Assembly (NCBI RefSeq): GCF_026340655.1
Contig: NZ_JAPEOZ010000001.1
Span: 9,238,001-9,302,000, forward strand
Direction: 5' to 3'
Origin: Streptomyces sp. NBC_01275
Lineage (GTDB): Bacteria > Actinomycetota > Actinomycetes > Streptomycetales > Streptomycetaceae
DNA: 64,000 nt
Shown here: positions 44,137 through 52,123 of the stretch, one piece after another
Numbering within the stretch: the first letter of the stretch is position 1
Layout of the letters: each line of letters begins with the position of its first letter
Position numbers and translations under genes: made by a program
The notes under the pieces: model-generated
The model's database searches: none
The model's input: the letters and a program-made list of their open reading frames with translations, nothing else
What the model was told of the DNA's origin: nothing

Positions 44137-44463
44137 TCAGTCCGCCACGATCCGCACGGACCCGGGCACGTACTCCCGCTGCCGGATCACCCGGTACCAC
44201 CCCTTCGGCAGCGCGATCACCGCATGCTCCTCGTGGACCACCCGGCCGCCCTGGGGAAGGTGCAGCAGCAGCGGACCGAACGGCCCCGGCTCCCGCACCA
44301 GATCACCCGGTCCCACGACCGCGTGGGCGTGCCCGGTCACCTCGCCCAGCGCCAGCACGAGCCGGCCGCGACCGTCGCGTCGCTCCATCGGAGCGAGCGC
44401 GACATGCGGCGGCACCGCCTCCTCCGCCACGGGCACGATCAGCACGTCTCCCTGCCGGTACAT
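44137..44463 (-). CDS. Small protein paired with DUF6745 (108 aa)
   Basis: ATG 44463 follows GGAGGGAG. The sequence starts MYRQGDVLIVPVAEEAVPPH and continues LVLALGEVTGHAHAVVG and LPQGGRVVHEEHAVIALPKG, an all-beta, single-domain protein ending YVPGSVRIVAD. Conserved small proteins with this YRQGDV start occur next to DUF6745 genes. It is the first gene of the reverse-strand pair. The promoter motif places the transcript start about 42 nt before the ATG. The function is unknown. The motif V-x-G-H-A-H-A-V could bind a metal; this is inference only. Confidence 0.75.
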   Translation of the reverse strand: MYRQGDVLIVPVAEEAVPPHVALAPMERRDGRGRLVLALGEVTGHAHAVVGPGDLVREPGPFGPLLLHLPQGGRVVHEEHAVIALPKGWYRVIRQREYVPGSVRIVAD

Positions 44464-44511
44464 GGCTCTCCCTCCACGCCGGGCGCACGGCGCACCGGCC
44501 TCATGTCGACG

Positions 44512-44534
44512 ACCGTACGGCCCGCCACTGACAA
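44512..44534 (-). promoter_or_regulatory. PafBC-type promoter motif driving the DUF6745 pair
   Basis: Read on the reverse strand: TTGTCAGTG (44534-44526), eight bases GCGGGCCG, then TACGGT (44517-44512). This fits TTGTCRGTG-N8-TANNNT exactly. Expected start of transcription is near 44505. Confidence 0.75.
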
Positions 44535-44586
44535 CGCCCCCGAACCCGGCCGCGAACCTCGCCCCCGCCGACGGGCGTTGTCAGTG
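44526..44586. repeat. Perfect 14-bp inverted repeat formed by two head-to-head promoters
   Basis: CACTGACAACGCCC at 44526-44539 and its exact complement GGGCGTTGTCAGTG at 44573-44586, separated by 33 bp. The arms are the -35-side elements of the two divergent damage-type promoters. Confidence 0.9.
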
Positions 44587-44600
44587 CCTGTTGGTACAAC
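44578..44600 (+). promoter_or_regulatory. PafBC-type promoter motif driving the STM4015-4011 operon
   Basis: TTGTCAGTG (44578-44586), eight bases, then TACAAC (44595-44600). This matches TTGTCRGTG-N8-TANNNT except for the last base of the -10 element. It gives a start near 44607 and a leader of about 42 nt before the STM4015 ATG. Confidence 0.7.
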
Positions 44601-44648
44601 TGCGGGAACACCACGGATCGCACACTTTTTCTCTTCAGGAGCAGCCGG

Positions 44649-45605
44649 ATGACCATCGGTGACCACCTTCACGAGCTGTACCGGCTGCCCGCGCACACCT
44701 TCCCGGGTCCCGACGGGAAGACGGACGGCCTGCCCGCCGCGGACTCCGTCGCCTGGCGGATCACCAGTGACGTCTACGACCACGAGGAGACCTGGGCGGA
44801 GGCGTTCGCCCGCTTCTGCGCCGCCGTCGACACCACTCGCGTCAAGGCCCTGATCGTCGGCGCCTGGGAGGAGGCGTACGAGAACGACTCCTCCGTCGTC
44901 ATCGAGGCGCTGCTGGCCGCGCGGGACCGCTTCCCCGCGCTGCGCGCGCTGTTCCTCGGCGACATGACGGGGGAGGAGTGCGAGATCTCCTGGATCGTCC
45001 AGACCGACGTCACCCCGCTCCTCGCAAGCTTCCCCGAGCTGGAGGAGTTCGGTGTGCGCGGCGGATCCGGGCTGCGTCTCCAGGCCCTGAAGCAGAGCGC
45101 GCTGCAGTCGCTCGTCATCGAGACCGGGGGACTGTCCGCCGAGGTGGTGCGCGCCGTCGGCGGCAGCGACCTGCCCGCGCTGGTCCACCTCGACCTGTGG
45201 CTGGGCACCTCCAACTACGGCGCCGACACCGAGGCCGCCGATCTGGAGCCCATTCTGTCCGGCGCCCGGCTGCCGAGCCTGCGTCACCTGGCCCTGCGCA
45301 ACAGCGATGTACAGGACGCCGTCGCCGCGGCTGTCGCGTCCGCCCCGGTCGTGGCCCGCCTGGAGGTGCTGGACCTGTCCATGGGCGTCCTCACCGACGA
45401 GGGCGCGGAAGCCCTGCTCGGCGGTCAGCCGCTCACCCACCTGAAGCACCTCGACCTGTTCCACCACTACCTCAGCGAGCCTCTCGTGGACCGCGTCCGG
45501 CAGACCCTGGAGCCCGCCGGGGTCGAGGTCGACCTCGACCGTGCGGGCGCCCACGAGGACAGCGACGAGGACACGGTGTGGCGCTACGTGGCCGTGGGCG
45601 AGTGA
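44649..45605 (+). CDS. STM4015-family protein (leucine-rich repeats)
   Basis: 318 residues. ATG 44649 has CAGGAG 8 nt upstream. The N-terminal DHLHELYRLPAHTFPGPDGK and SVAWRITSDVYDHEETWAEA is followed by leucine-rich repeats: LRALFLGDMTGEECEISWIV, 'LPALVHLDLWLG', LPSLRHLALRNSDVQDAVAA and HLKHLDLFHHYLSEPLVD. First gene of a five-gene run whose order matches Salmonella STM4015 to STM4011. It is probably an adaptor or substrate-binding component. Followed 10 bp later by the STM4014 gene. Cytosolic, acidic tail. Confidence 0.88.
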   Translation: MTIGDHLHELYRLPAHTFPGPDGKTDGLPAADSVAWRITSDVYDHEETWAEAFARFCAAVDTTRVKALIVGAWEEAYENDSSVVIEALLAARDRFPALRALFLGDMTGEECEISWIVQTDVTPLLASFPELEEFGVRGGSGLRLQALKQSALQSLVIETGGLSAEVVRAVGGSDLPALVHLDLWLGTSNYGADTEAADLEPILSGARLPSLRHLALRNSDVQDAVAAAVASAPVVARLEVLDLSMGVLTDEGAEALLGGQPLTHLKHLDLFHHYLSEPLVDRVRQTLEPAGVEVDLDRAGAHEDSDEDTVWRYVAVGE

Positions 45606-45615
45606 GCGGACGCTG

Positions 45616-46911
45616 ATGCACCACGACCCCTCGCATGCCCCGCGCCCGTCGGATCCCCTGCACCCCCCGCACCCCTCGGATCCCCCGCGCCCGTCGGCTC
45701 CCCTGCACCCCCCGCACCCCTCTCACCCCCCGTATCCCTCGCAGCTTCCGCTACTCCCGCGCTTCGCGGTGGTCGGCAATCCGGAGAACCGCCGGGTCGC
45801 CCTCTTCGGCGACGCGGTGTGCGCGGCCGGCCTGCCCGCCCCGCGGGTCGTGCCCTGGACGGACGTCCTGCGCGCCGGGGGCGCCGACTTCGCCGCCGAG
45901 GAGATCGTCCGGGTCGACTCGCCCGGCGAGAACCCCGAGGTCGACCGGCTGCTGCGCGGCGGCGAGGACCCCACCCGGGTCGAGGGCTCGGCCCGCTGGT
46001 ACGCCGGGTTCACCGCCGCGCTGCACGGTCTGCGCGGCGGGATCCGCCTCGACGATCCGGACGATCTCGCCGTGCTGTTCGACAAACGGCTCTGCCACGG
46101 CGCCCTCGACGCGGCCGGAGTCCCGGTTCCCGCCTCGCCCACCTCGGGGCCGCAGGGCGCGCCGGTGCGCGGCTGGGACGACGTACGGGCGCTGATGCGC
46201 GGGCATCGGATGCACCGGCTCTTCGTCAAACCCGCGCACGGATCGTCCGCGTCGGGCGTCCTCGCCGTCGAGTCGGGCGGCGGCGACCGGATCAGAGCCA
46301 CCACCTCCGTGGAACTCGCCCCGGACGGCCTGCTGTACAACTCCCTCAAGGTGCGGCGCTACGAACGCGAGCGGGACGTCGCGGCCATCGTCGACACGCT
46401 CGCCCCCGAGGGCCTGCACCTGGAGCGCTGGCTGCCGAAGGCGTCCCAGGAGGGCCGGGCCGCCGACCTCAGGGTCGTGGTCGTGGCCGGCCGGGCCACC
46501 CACGCGGTGGTCCGCACCAGCCGCTCGCCGATGACCAACCTCCACCTCGGCGGCAGCCGCGGCGACCTCGAGGCCGCACGGCGGGCCGTCGAGGCGGCGG
46601 GCGCCCGCTGGGCCGACCTGCTCGGCGTGTGCGAAGCGGCCGCGGCCTGCTTCCCGCGCACGCTGTGCGTCGGCGTCGACCTGCTGCCCGCCGTCGGCTG
46701 GCGCAGAGCCGCGGTCGGCGAGGTCAACGCCTTCGGCGATCTGCTGCCCCGGCTCACCGGTCTGCCCGGAAGCGGCGCGGAGGGCCTCGACACCTACGCC
46801 GCACAAGTAGCCGCCGTCCTGCGGGACGTCGCCCGGCCCGGCCGGGGCCGAGCGGCCCGCCCCCAGCCCAGAACAGGAACGCCCCATGCCCTCGCCCGCA
46901 CCGACGCCTGA
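45616..46911 (+). CDS. STM4014-family ATP-grasp-like protein
   Basis: 431 residues from ATG 45616, 10 bp after the STM4015 stop. Residues 1-45 are Pro/His/Ser repeats (two copies of a 15-residue PRPSDPLHPPHPSDP type unit), not normal for the family. The conserved part starts at RFAVVGNPENRRVALFGDAV and continues FDKRLCHGALDAAGVPVP, LFVKPAHGSSASGV and VGEVNAFGDLLP, which look like the lysine and metal-binding segments of ATP-grasp ligases. Such enzymes join a carboxylate to an amine through an acyl phosphate. Start could lie inside the repeat, since the ribosome site is weak. The end overlaps the next gene by 26 nt. Confidence 0.82.
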   Translation: MHHDPSHAPRPSDPLHPPHPSDPPRPSAPLHPPHPSHPPYPSQLPLLPRFAVVGNPENRRVALFGDAVCAAGLPAPRVVPWTDVLRAGGADFAAEEIVRVDSPGENPEVDRLLRGGEDPTRVEGSARWYAGFTAALHGLRGGIRLDDPDDLAVLFDKRLCHGALDAAGVPVPASPTSGPQGAPVRGWDDVRALMRGHRMHRLFVKPAHGSSASGVLAVESGGGDRIRATTSVELAPDGLLYNSLKVRRYERERDVAAIVDTLAPEGLHLERWLPKASQEGRAADLRVVVVAGRATHAVVRTSRSPMTNLHLGGSRGDLEAARRAVEAAGARWADLLGVCEAAAACFPRTLCVGVDLLPAVGWRRAAVGEVNAFGDLLPRLTGLPGSGAEGLDTYAAQVAAVLRDVARPGRGRAARPQPRTGTPHALARTDA

Positions 46912-47728
46912 CATGAACGAGGTCGTCGGCAGCCACGACCTGCTCCTCGTCACCCTCGACACCCTGCGCCACGACGTCGCCGCCGAACTCGCCGAGGAAG
47001 GTCGCATCCCGTACCTGGCCCGTCATCTCCCCGGCGGCCGCTGGGAGAAGCGGCACGCCCCGGGCAGCTTCACCTACGCCTCCCACCAGGCGATCTTCGC
47101 GGGCTTCCTGCCGACCCCGGCCGCCCCCGGACCGCACCCGCGGCTGTTCGCGGCGAGCTTCGCGGGCAGCGAGACCACCGCCGACGGGACCTACGTCTAC
47201 GACACCCCGGACCTCGTCTCCGGCCTGGCGAAGGACGGCTACCACACGGTGTGCGTCGGGGGAGTGGGCTTCTTCAACAAGCAGGGCCCGCTGGGCTCGG
47301 TGCTGCCCGGCCTCTTCCACGAGTCCCACTGGACACCGGAGTTCGGCGTCACCTCACCGCAGTCCTTCGAGAACCAGGTCGCCTGCGCCGAACGGGTGAT
47401 CGCCCGACTCCCCGCCGACCAGCGGCTGTTCCTCTTCCTCAACGTGTCCGCGCTGCACCAGCCGAACTGGTTCCATCTGCCCGGCGCGACCCGCGAGGCC
47501 GGCGACACCCGCGCGACACACGCCGCCGCGCTGGAGTACGTGGACCGGCACATCGGGCGGCTCTTCGCCGCCATGAGCGCCCGGCGCCGCTGCTTCGCGA
47601 TCGTCTGCTCCGACCACGGCACCGCCTACGGCGACGACGGCTACACCGGCCACCGCCTGGGCCACGAGTCCGTGTGGACCGTGCCGTACGCCCACTTCTT
47701 CCTCGACCCCGCCGAGGCCGCCGCATGA
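46886..47728 (+). CDS. STM4013/SEN3800-family hydrolase (alkaline phosphatase/sulfatase fold)
   Basis: 280 residues. ATG 46886 lies within the end of the STM4014 gene behind AGGAA; ATG 46913 would be the alternative but has no ribosome site. The fold is that of the alkaline-phosphatase/sulfatase superfamily: LLLVTLDTLRHDVA (metal Asp), SFTYASHQAIFAGFLP (nucleophile region), LNVSALHQPNWF, IVCSDHGTAYGDDGY and 'GHRLGHESV' (metal ligands). The nucleophile could be Thr or Ser; there is no CxPxR formylglycine site. No signal peptide, so it works inside the cell, unlike most sulfatases. The stop overlaps the next start as ATGA. Confidence 0.87.
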   Translation: MPSPAPTPDMNEVVGSHDLLLVTLDTLRHDVAAELAEEGRIPYLARHLPGGRWEKRHAPGSFTYASHQAIFAGFLPTPAAPGPHPRLFAASFAGSETTADGTYVYDTPDLVSGLAKDGYHTVCVGGVGFFNKQGPLGSVLPGLFHESHWTPEFGVTSPQSFENQVACAERVIARLPADQRLFLFLNVSALHQPNWFHLPGATREAGDTRATHAAALEYVDRHIGRLFAAMSARRRCFAIVCSDHGTAYGDDGYTGHRLGHESVWTVPYAHFFLDPAEAAA

Positions 47729-49053
47729 CCACAGCGCAGCGCACCAGCCCCTACCAGCACTACGTCTACGCCTACCCGCACAAGACCGCCTACCGCGCAC
47801 TGGAGGACCGCCCGAGGCTGAGGGACCTGTGGGCGGCCGAACCGAAAGACACGCTCTCCCTCTACCTGCACATACCGTTCTGCGAGGTCCGCTGCGGCTT
47901 CTGCAACCTCTTCACCCGCATCGGCGCCCCCGACGGCTTGAGCGGCGCCTACCTGGACGCGCTGGAGCGGCAGGCGAACGCCGTACGGGAGGCACTCGGG
48001 GAAACGGGCGAGGCCCACTTCGCCACAACCGCCTTCGGCGGCGGCACCCCCACCTTCCTCACCGCCGCCGAGCTGACGCGCCTCTGCGACATCGCCGAGC
48101 ACCGCATGGGCGCCGACCTGCGCGCGGTCCCGCTCTCCGTCGAGGCCTCGCCCGCCACGGCCACCGCCGACCGGCTCGCCGTCCTCGCCGACCGCGGCGC
48201 CACCCGCCTCAGCCTGGGCGTCCAGAGCTTCGTCGACTCCGAGGCACGGGCCGCCGTACGCCCCCAGCGCCGCGCCGACGTCGAGGCGGCCCTCGGCCGC
48301 ATCCGGGACACGGCCATCCCCGTCCTCAACATCGACCTCATCTACGGCATCGACGGCCAGACCGAACAGACCTGGCTCCACTCCCTGGACGCGGCCCTCG
48401 CCTGGCGACCCGAGGAGCTCTACCTCTACCCCCTCTACGTCCGCCCCCTCACCGGCCTGGACCGGCGCAGCACGGGCCCCGACCCCGCCTGGGACGAGCA
48501 ACGGCTGCGCCTGTACCGCGCGGGCCGCGACCATCTCCTCGCGCACGGCTACACCCAGCAGTCCATGCGCATGTTCCGCCGCACCGACGCCCCGCCCCAG
48601 GGCGCCGACGACTACGCCTGCCAGACCGACGGCATGATCGGCCTCGGCTGCGGCGCCCGCTCCTACACGGCCGATCTGCACTACTCCTTCGACTACGCCG
48701 TCGACATGCACCAGATCCGGGGCATCATCGACGACTACGTCAGCACGGACGACTTCACGCGCGCCGAGGTCGGCTACCGCATGGAGCACGACGAGGCCCG
48801 GCGCCGCCATCTCCTGCAGTCGCTCCTCCAGGCCGAGGGACTCCCCGTGGCCGACTACCGCGCCCGCTTCGGCAGCACGCCCGCCGACGACTTCGGCCCG
48901 GAACTCGCCCGTCTCGCCGACCGAGGCTGGCTGACCGACGACTTCGCACGGCTCAAGCTCACCCCCGAAGGCCTCGCCCACTCCGACGCCGTCGGACCCG
49001 ACCTGTTCTCCCCGGCCGTGCGCACCGCCATGGCCGCCTACGAGAGGAAGTGA
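47725..49053 (+). CDS. STM4012-family radical SAM enzyme
   Basis: 442 residues. ATG 47725 overlaps the STM4013 stop as ATGA. The radical SAM iron-sulphur motif CEVRCGFC (CxxxCxxC) is at about residues 50-57 in LYLHIPFCEVRCGFCNLFTR. It is followed by FGGGTPTFL, 'LSLGVQSFVDSEARAAVRPQ' and IDLIYGIDGQTEQTW, so it is HemN-like in layout. The C-terminal part (330-442) resembles a HemN C-terminal wing. HemN-like radical SAM enzymes do oxidations, methylations or cyclisations. With the STM4011 radical SAM gene 9 bp downstream, two radical steps are expected in the same pathway. Confidence 0.92.
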   Translation: MTTAQRTSPYQHYVYAYPHKTAYRALEDRPRLRDLWAAEPKDTLSLYLHIPFCEVRCGFCNLFTRIGAPDGLSGAYLDALERQANAVREALGETGEAHFATTAFGGGTPTFLTAAELTRLCDIAEHRMGADLRAVPLSVEASPATATADRLAVLADRGATRLSLGVQSFVDSEARAAVRPQRRADVEAALGRIRDTAIPVLNIDLIYGIDGQTEQTWLHSLDAALAWRPEELYLYPLYVRPLTGLDRRSTGPDPAWDEQRLRLYRAGRDHLLAHGYTQQSMRMFRRTDAPPQGADDYACQTDGMIGLGCGARSYTADLHYSFDYAVDMHQIRGIIDDYVSTDDFTRAEVGYRMEHDEARRRHLLQSLLQAEGLPVADYRARFGSTPADDFGPELARLADRGWLTDDFARLKLTPEGLAHSDAVGPDLFSPAVRTAMAAYERK

Positions 49054-49062
49054 CCGGCCGTC

Positions 49063-49956
49063 ATGGACCTGACCCTCCTCTACCGCGGCCCCCTCGCCTC
49101 CTGCGACTACGACTGCCCGTACTGCCCGTTCGCCAAGCGGCGCGACTCCACCGCCCGACTGCGCGCCGACCGGGCCGCGTTGGAACGGTTCACCGAGTGG
49201 GCCGCGGGCCAGACCGACGACCGGCTCTCGATCCTGTTCACCCCCTGGGGCGAGGGCCTGGTCCGCTCCTGGTACCGGCGTGCCCTCACCGACCTCTCCC
49301 GCCTCCCGCACATCCGCCGGGTCGCCATCCAGACCAACCTGAGCTGCCGCACCGACTGGCTCGCCGACGCCGACCGGGACACCCTGGCCCTGTGGTGCAC
49401 GTACCACCCGGGGCAGACCCCGTACGACCGCTTCCTCGCCAAGTGCCGTGATCTGGCGGAGCGGGGCGTGCGCTTCAGCGTCGGGATCGTCGGCCTGCCC
49501 GAGCACCGGGAAGCGGCCCGCCGGCTGCGCGCCGACCTGCCCGCGCACGTCTACCTGTGGATCAACGCGGCCGAGGGCCACACCTACACGGACGCCGAGG
49601 CCGACGACTGGACCGCCCTCGACCCGCTCTTCCCGTACAGCCGCCGTCCGCACACCAGCGCAGGCCTGCCCTGTCGCACCGGCGAGTCCGTGATCTCGGT
49701 CGACGGCGAGGGCACGGTCCGCCGCTGTCACTTCGTGCGCGCCGAACTCGGCAACCTCTACGACGGCTCCTACCGAGCCGCCCTGAGCCCCCGCGCCTGC
49801 CCGCTCGCCGTCTGCGACTGCCACATCGGCTACGTCCACCTCGAGACGCTGCCGCTGTACGACGTCTTCGCGGGCGGCGTCCTGGAACGCGTCCCGGCCG
49901 CAACGCCATCCGCCCGCATCACGACGATCGCGATGCGGGCGGAGATCGGCGAGTAG
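49063..49956 (+). CDS. STM4011-family radical SAM enzyme
   Basis: 297 residues. Iron-sulphur motif CDYDCPYC (CxxxCxxC) at residues 14-21 in YRGPLASCDYDCPYCPFAKR. A TIM-barrel-like core follows (ILFTPWGEGLVRSWY, RRVAIQTNLSC, LALWCTYHPGQTPY). The C-terminal cysteine set (LPCRTGE, VRRCHFVRAELGNLYDG, RACPLAVCDCHIGY) recalls auxiliary-cluster SPASM-type regions. The last gene of the operon. An internal stem-loop near the end may terminate the transcript. It probably modifies the same substrate as STM4012. Confidence 0.9.
   Translation: MDLTLLYRGPLASCDYDCPYCPFAKRRDSTARLRADRAALERFTEWAAGQTDDRLSILFTPWGEGLVRSWYRRALTDLSRLPHIRRVAIQTNLSCRTDWLADADRDTLALWCTYHPGQTPYDRFLAKCRDLAERGVRFSVGIVGLPEHREAARRLRADLPAHVYLWINAAEGHTYTDAEADDWTALDPLFPYSRRPHTSAGLPCRTGESVISVDGEGTVRRCHFVRAELGNLYDGSYRAALSPRACPLAVCDCHIGYVHLETLPLYDVFAGGVLERVPAATPSARITTIAMRAEIGE
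49909..49943 (+). terminator. Stem-loop at the end of the STM4011 gene
   Basis: Perfect 12-bp stem TCCGCCCGCATC / GATGCGGGCGGA with an 11-nt loop, inside the last codons of STM4011 and 16 bp from the opposing GH30 gene end. It could stop transcription in both directions. Confidence 0.55.
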
Positions 49957-49959
49957 GCG

Positions 49960-51993
49960 CTACGGGGTCACGTCCGTGACCCTCCAGCGCTGGTTGGAAC
50001 CGGAGTTGGCCTGCCAGGTCGTGACGGCGGCGCCCTCGTTGGTCGCCTGACCGCCGACCTCCAGCAGCCGGCCGGTGGCCGCGTTGACCAGGGTCCACGT
50101 CCCGTCGCCGGTGCTCGACATGATCCATTCGGTGGCCGGGTCCCGCTCGCCCGTGTCGGGCTCCACGACGGGCACGTTGTCGCGGACGGCCAGCCGCTTG
50201 CCCTCGGCCGGGTTGGCGAAGACGTACCGCTGGCGGTTGCCGGTCTTGCCGTGCCGGGCGTCCAGCTGCCACTCCTGCGCGGTGGCGCCGTTGGCCGAAC
50301 CGATCACCAGGCTGGTTCCGTTGGCCGCGACGGTCACGGCCTTGCCGCTCTGCACGCCGGTCAGCGTGTAGGAGTGCCCCTTGCTGAACAGGCCGGCGTC
50401 CTTCGCGACGCCCGAGACGCCCTTGACGGCGAAGGAGGTCACGGACTGGGCGGGCACGGTGAAGGTGGCCGTGCCGTCGACGACCTTGACCGGGGCCTGC
50501 TGCTGGAGCTTGCCGTCGGCGCTGGTCACGGTCGGCGTGACGGTCGCGTTGCCCTTGATCGTGCGGAACTTGGACAGGTCGATGGTGACCGTGCGCGCCG
50601 CGGTGGTGGAGTTGACGTGGACGAGCGAGGCGCCCTTGCCGTCCTGGGTCACGGCGGCGGCGCTGGAGGTGTCGTCCACCTTGATCAGCTTGTCGCCGGG
50701 CTTGATGAAGTGCGTGAAGTTGCGCGCGGTGTCGAACTTGGTGTTCGTGTAGATCGGGCAGGACTGCAGGGTGTCCGTCTTGGTGCAGCTGAACGGGAGC
50801 TGGATGGAGCCCCAGTTGCCGCCCTTGGCGGACTCGCCGCCCGGCTTCATGTTGTCGTAGTCCTCGACCGGCTGCCAGAACACCCAGGCCGTGGGCTCCA
50901 GTTCGCGCAGGTCGTTGACGATCTGCTGGGCGAGCCCGAGGCCCGGCCGCATGTCGGTGAAGCTCTGCCCGTCGCCCCAGTCGCCCTCGACCTCGCTCAT
51001 CCACAGCGGCTTGTCCGCGGCCTTGGCCAGGTCGCGCACGGTGGTGCGCTGCCCGGTGCCGTAGGTGTGGACGTTCATCTGGTCGACGAGGTCCTTGGAG
51101 GCCTGCGAGTAGGAGTTCCAGTTCGTCGCGAAGATCGACGGGTTGGTCTCGTCCATCGCCGAGATCTCGGCCTTGGCCTTCGCCTTCTTCAGCGCGGGCG
51201 CCAGCGCGGCGAGCACCTTCTGCTGAAGCGCGGGCCCGATGTGCGCGCCCTCCTGGCGGCCGCCGACGGGCTGCCCGTCCGCGCCCAGACGGGTGCTCCA
51301 GTAACCGGTGTTGGGCTCGTTGAACGGGTCGACCGTGTCGACCTTGATGCCCTCGGCCTTCTCCAGCCGCTTGGTCGCTCCCGCCAGATAGGCGGCGAAG
51401 TCGTCGACGGAGTCGGCCTTCAGCTGGTCGGCGTTGGCGTTGAACCCGCCGGACACGTACCCGCTCTCGGTCATGAACCACGGCGGGGAGTTGCTGAACG
51501 TCTCCCAGTGGGTGATGTCCTTCTTGATGCGGTCCACCCACCAGCGCTGGGTGGCGTCGGCGTCCTTGTTCCAGTCCGCCGGATCGTCCGCGCTCCACCA
51601 GTCGGTGTCCGTACGGGTGGTGCCCGCGGGCGCCTTCCACCAGCCCTCGACGGCGCCGCCGGCCCGCAGATAGTCCGTGACGTCCGGGGCGTTGCCGCCG
51701 CCGATGTTGTACCGGGCGATGTTCAGCGCCAGGCCGTCGTCGTCGAAGAGGAGCTTCGCGAGCTTCTCGCGGATCGCCGGCGGATAGTCGCCGGTCGCGT
51801 TGGCGAACCAGACCAGGCTGGTGCCCCAGCCCTCGAACTTCTGCTGCTGGTACGACGGGTCCGGCGTCACGGTGACGGCGGCCACGGCGTCGGCCTGCGC
51901 CTGCGCGGGAACGCTGAGCAGGGCGGCCCCGGTGGCCAGGGCGGTCAGCGCTGCGGCCCCGAGGGTCCGTCTGCTGCGGGTACGGCGTGCCAT
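49960..51993 (-). CDS. Secreted GH30-type endo-beta-1,6-galactanase-like enzyme with ricin-B lectin domain
   Basis: ATG 51993 follows TTGGGAG. Signal peptide 1-35 (RRTRSRRTLGAAALTALAT... AQAQADAV). Catalytic domain about 45-420: FEGWGTSLVWFANATGDYPP, FSNSPPWFMTESGYVSGGF, VDPFNEPNTGYW (acid/base Glu) and LWMSEVEGDWGD (nucleophile Glu), the GH30 pattern. A beta-sandwich follows (420-535). The C-terminus (540-677) has ricin-type lectin features (AQEWQLDARHG, WTLVNAATGRLLEV, NQRWRVTDV). It is secreted and probably cuts beta-1,6-galactan side chains. Last gene of the LacI-controlled cluster, behind a possible stem-loop. Confidence 0.82.
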   Translation of the reverse strand: MARRTRSRRTLGAAALTALATGAALLSVPAQAQADAVAAVTVTPDPSYQQQKFEGWGTSLVWFANATGDYPPAIREKLAKLLFDDDGLALNIARYNIGGGNAPDVTDYLRAGGAVEGWWKAPAGTTRTDTDWWSADDPADWNKDADATQRWWVDRIKKDITHWETFSNSPPWFMTESGYVSGGFNANADQLKADSVDDFAAYLAGATKRLEKAEGIKVDTVDPFNEPNTGYWSTRLGADGQPVGGRQEGAHIGPALQQKVLAALAPALKKAKAKAEISAMDETNPSIFATNWNSYSQASKDLVDQMNVHTYGTGQRTTVRDLAKAADKPLWMSEVEGDWGDGQSFTDMRPGLGLAQQIVNDLRELEPTAWVFWQPVEDYDNMKPGGESAKGGNWGSIQLPFSCTKTDTLQSCPIYTNTKFDTARNFTHFIKPGDKLIKVDDTSSAAAVTQDGKGASLVHVNSTTAARTVTIDLSKFRTIKGNATVTPTVTSADGKLQQQAPVKVVDGTATFTVPAQSVTSFAVKGVSGVAKDAGLFSKGHSYTLTGVQSGKAVTVAANGTSLVIGSANGATAQEWQLDARHGKTGNRQRYVFANPAEGKRLAVRDNVPVVEPDTGERDPATEWIMSSTGDGTWTLVNAATGRLLEVGGQATNEGAAVTTWQANSGSNQRWRVTDVTP

Positions 51994-52081
51994 CTGTGCT
52001 CCCAACTGCGGTGCGGTCGCTGTGGTGGCCCCTCCCGCCCCACGGGCAGGAGGGGATGGCCCTCGGCACGGCACGGCACGG

Positions 52082-52118
52082 GTGCGTGCCGTGACGAGGA
52101 GTTCTCAAGGTGGGGCGC
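52082..52118 (-). promoter_or_regulatory. Imperfect stem-loop between the GH42 and GH30 genes
   Basis: CTCG-G-CACGGCAC pairs with GTGCCGTG-A-CGAG (12 pairs, one mismatch, 11-nt loop). A second, weaker 7-bp hairpin CCCCTCC/GGAGGGG lies at 52049-52075. They may reduce read-through into GH30 or protect the upstream message. Confidence 0.35.
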
Positions 52119-52123
52119 GGGCC

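Noticed and set aside
44649..49956. RiPP gene cluster with a precursor peptide
   Set aside because: Two radical SAM enzymes suggested a RiPP, but no short precursor frame with a ribosome site was found in the 44464-49960 interval.
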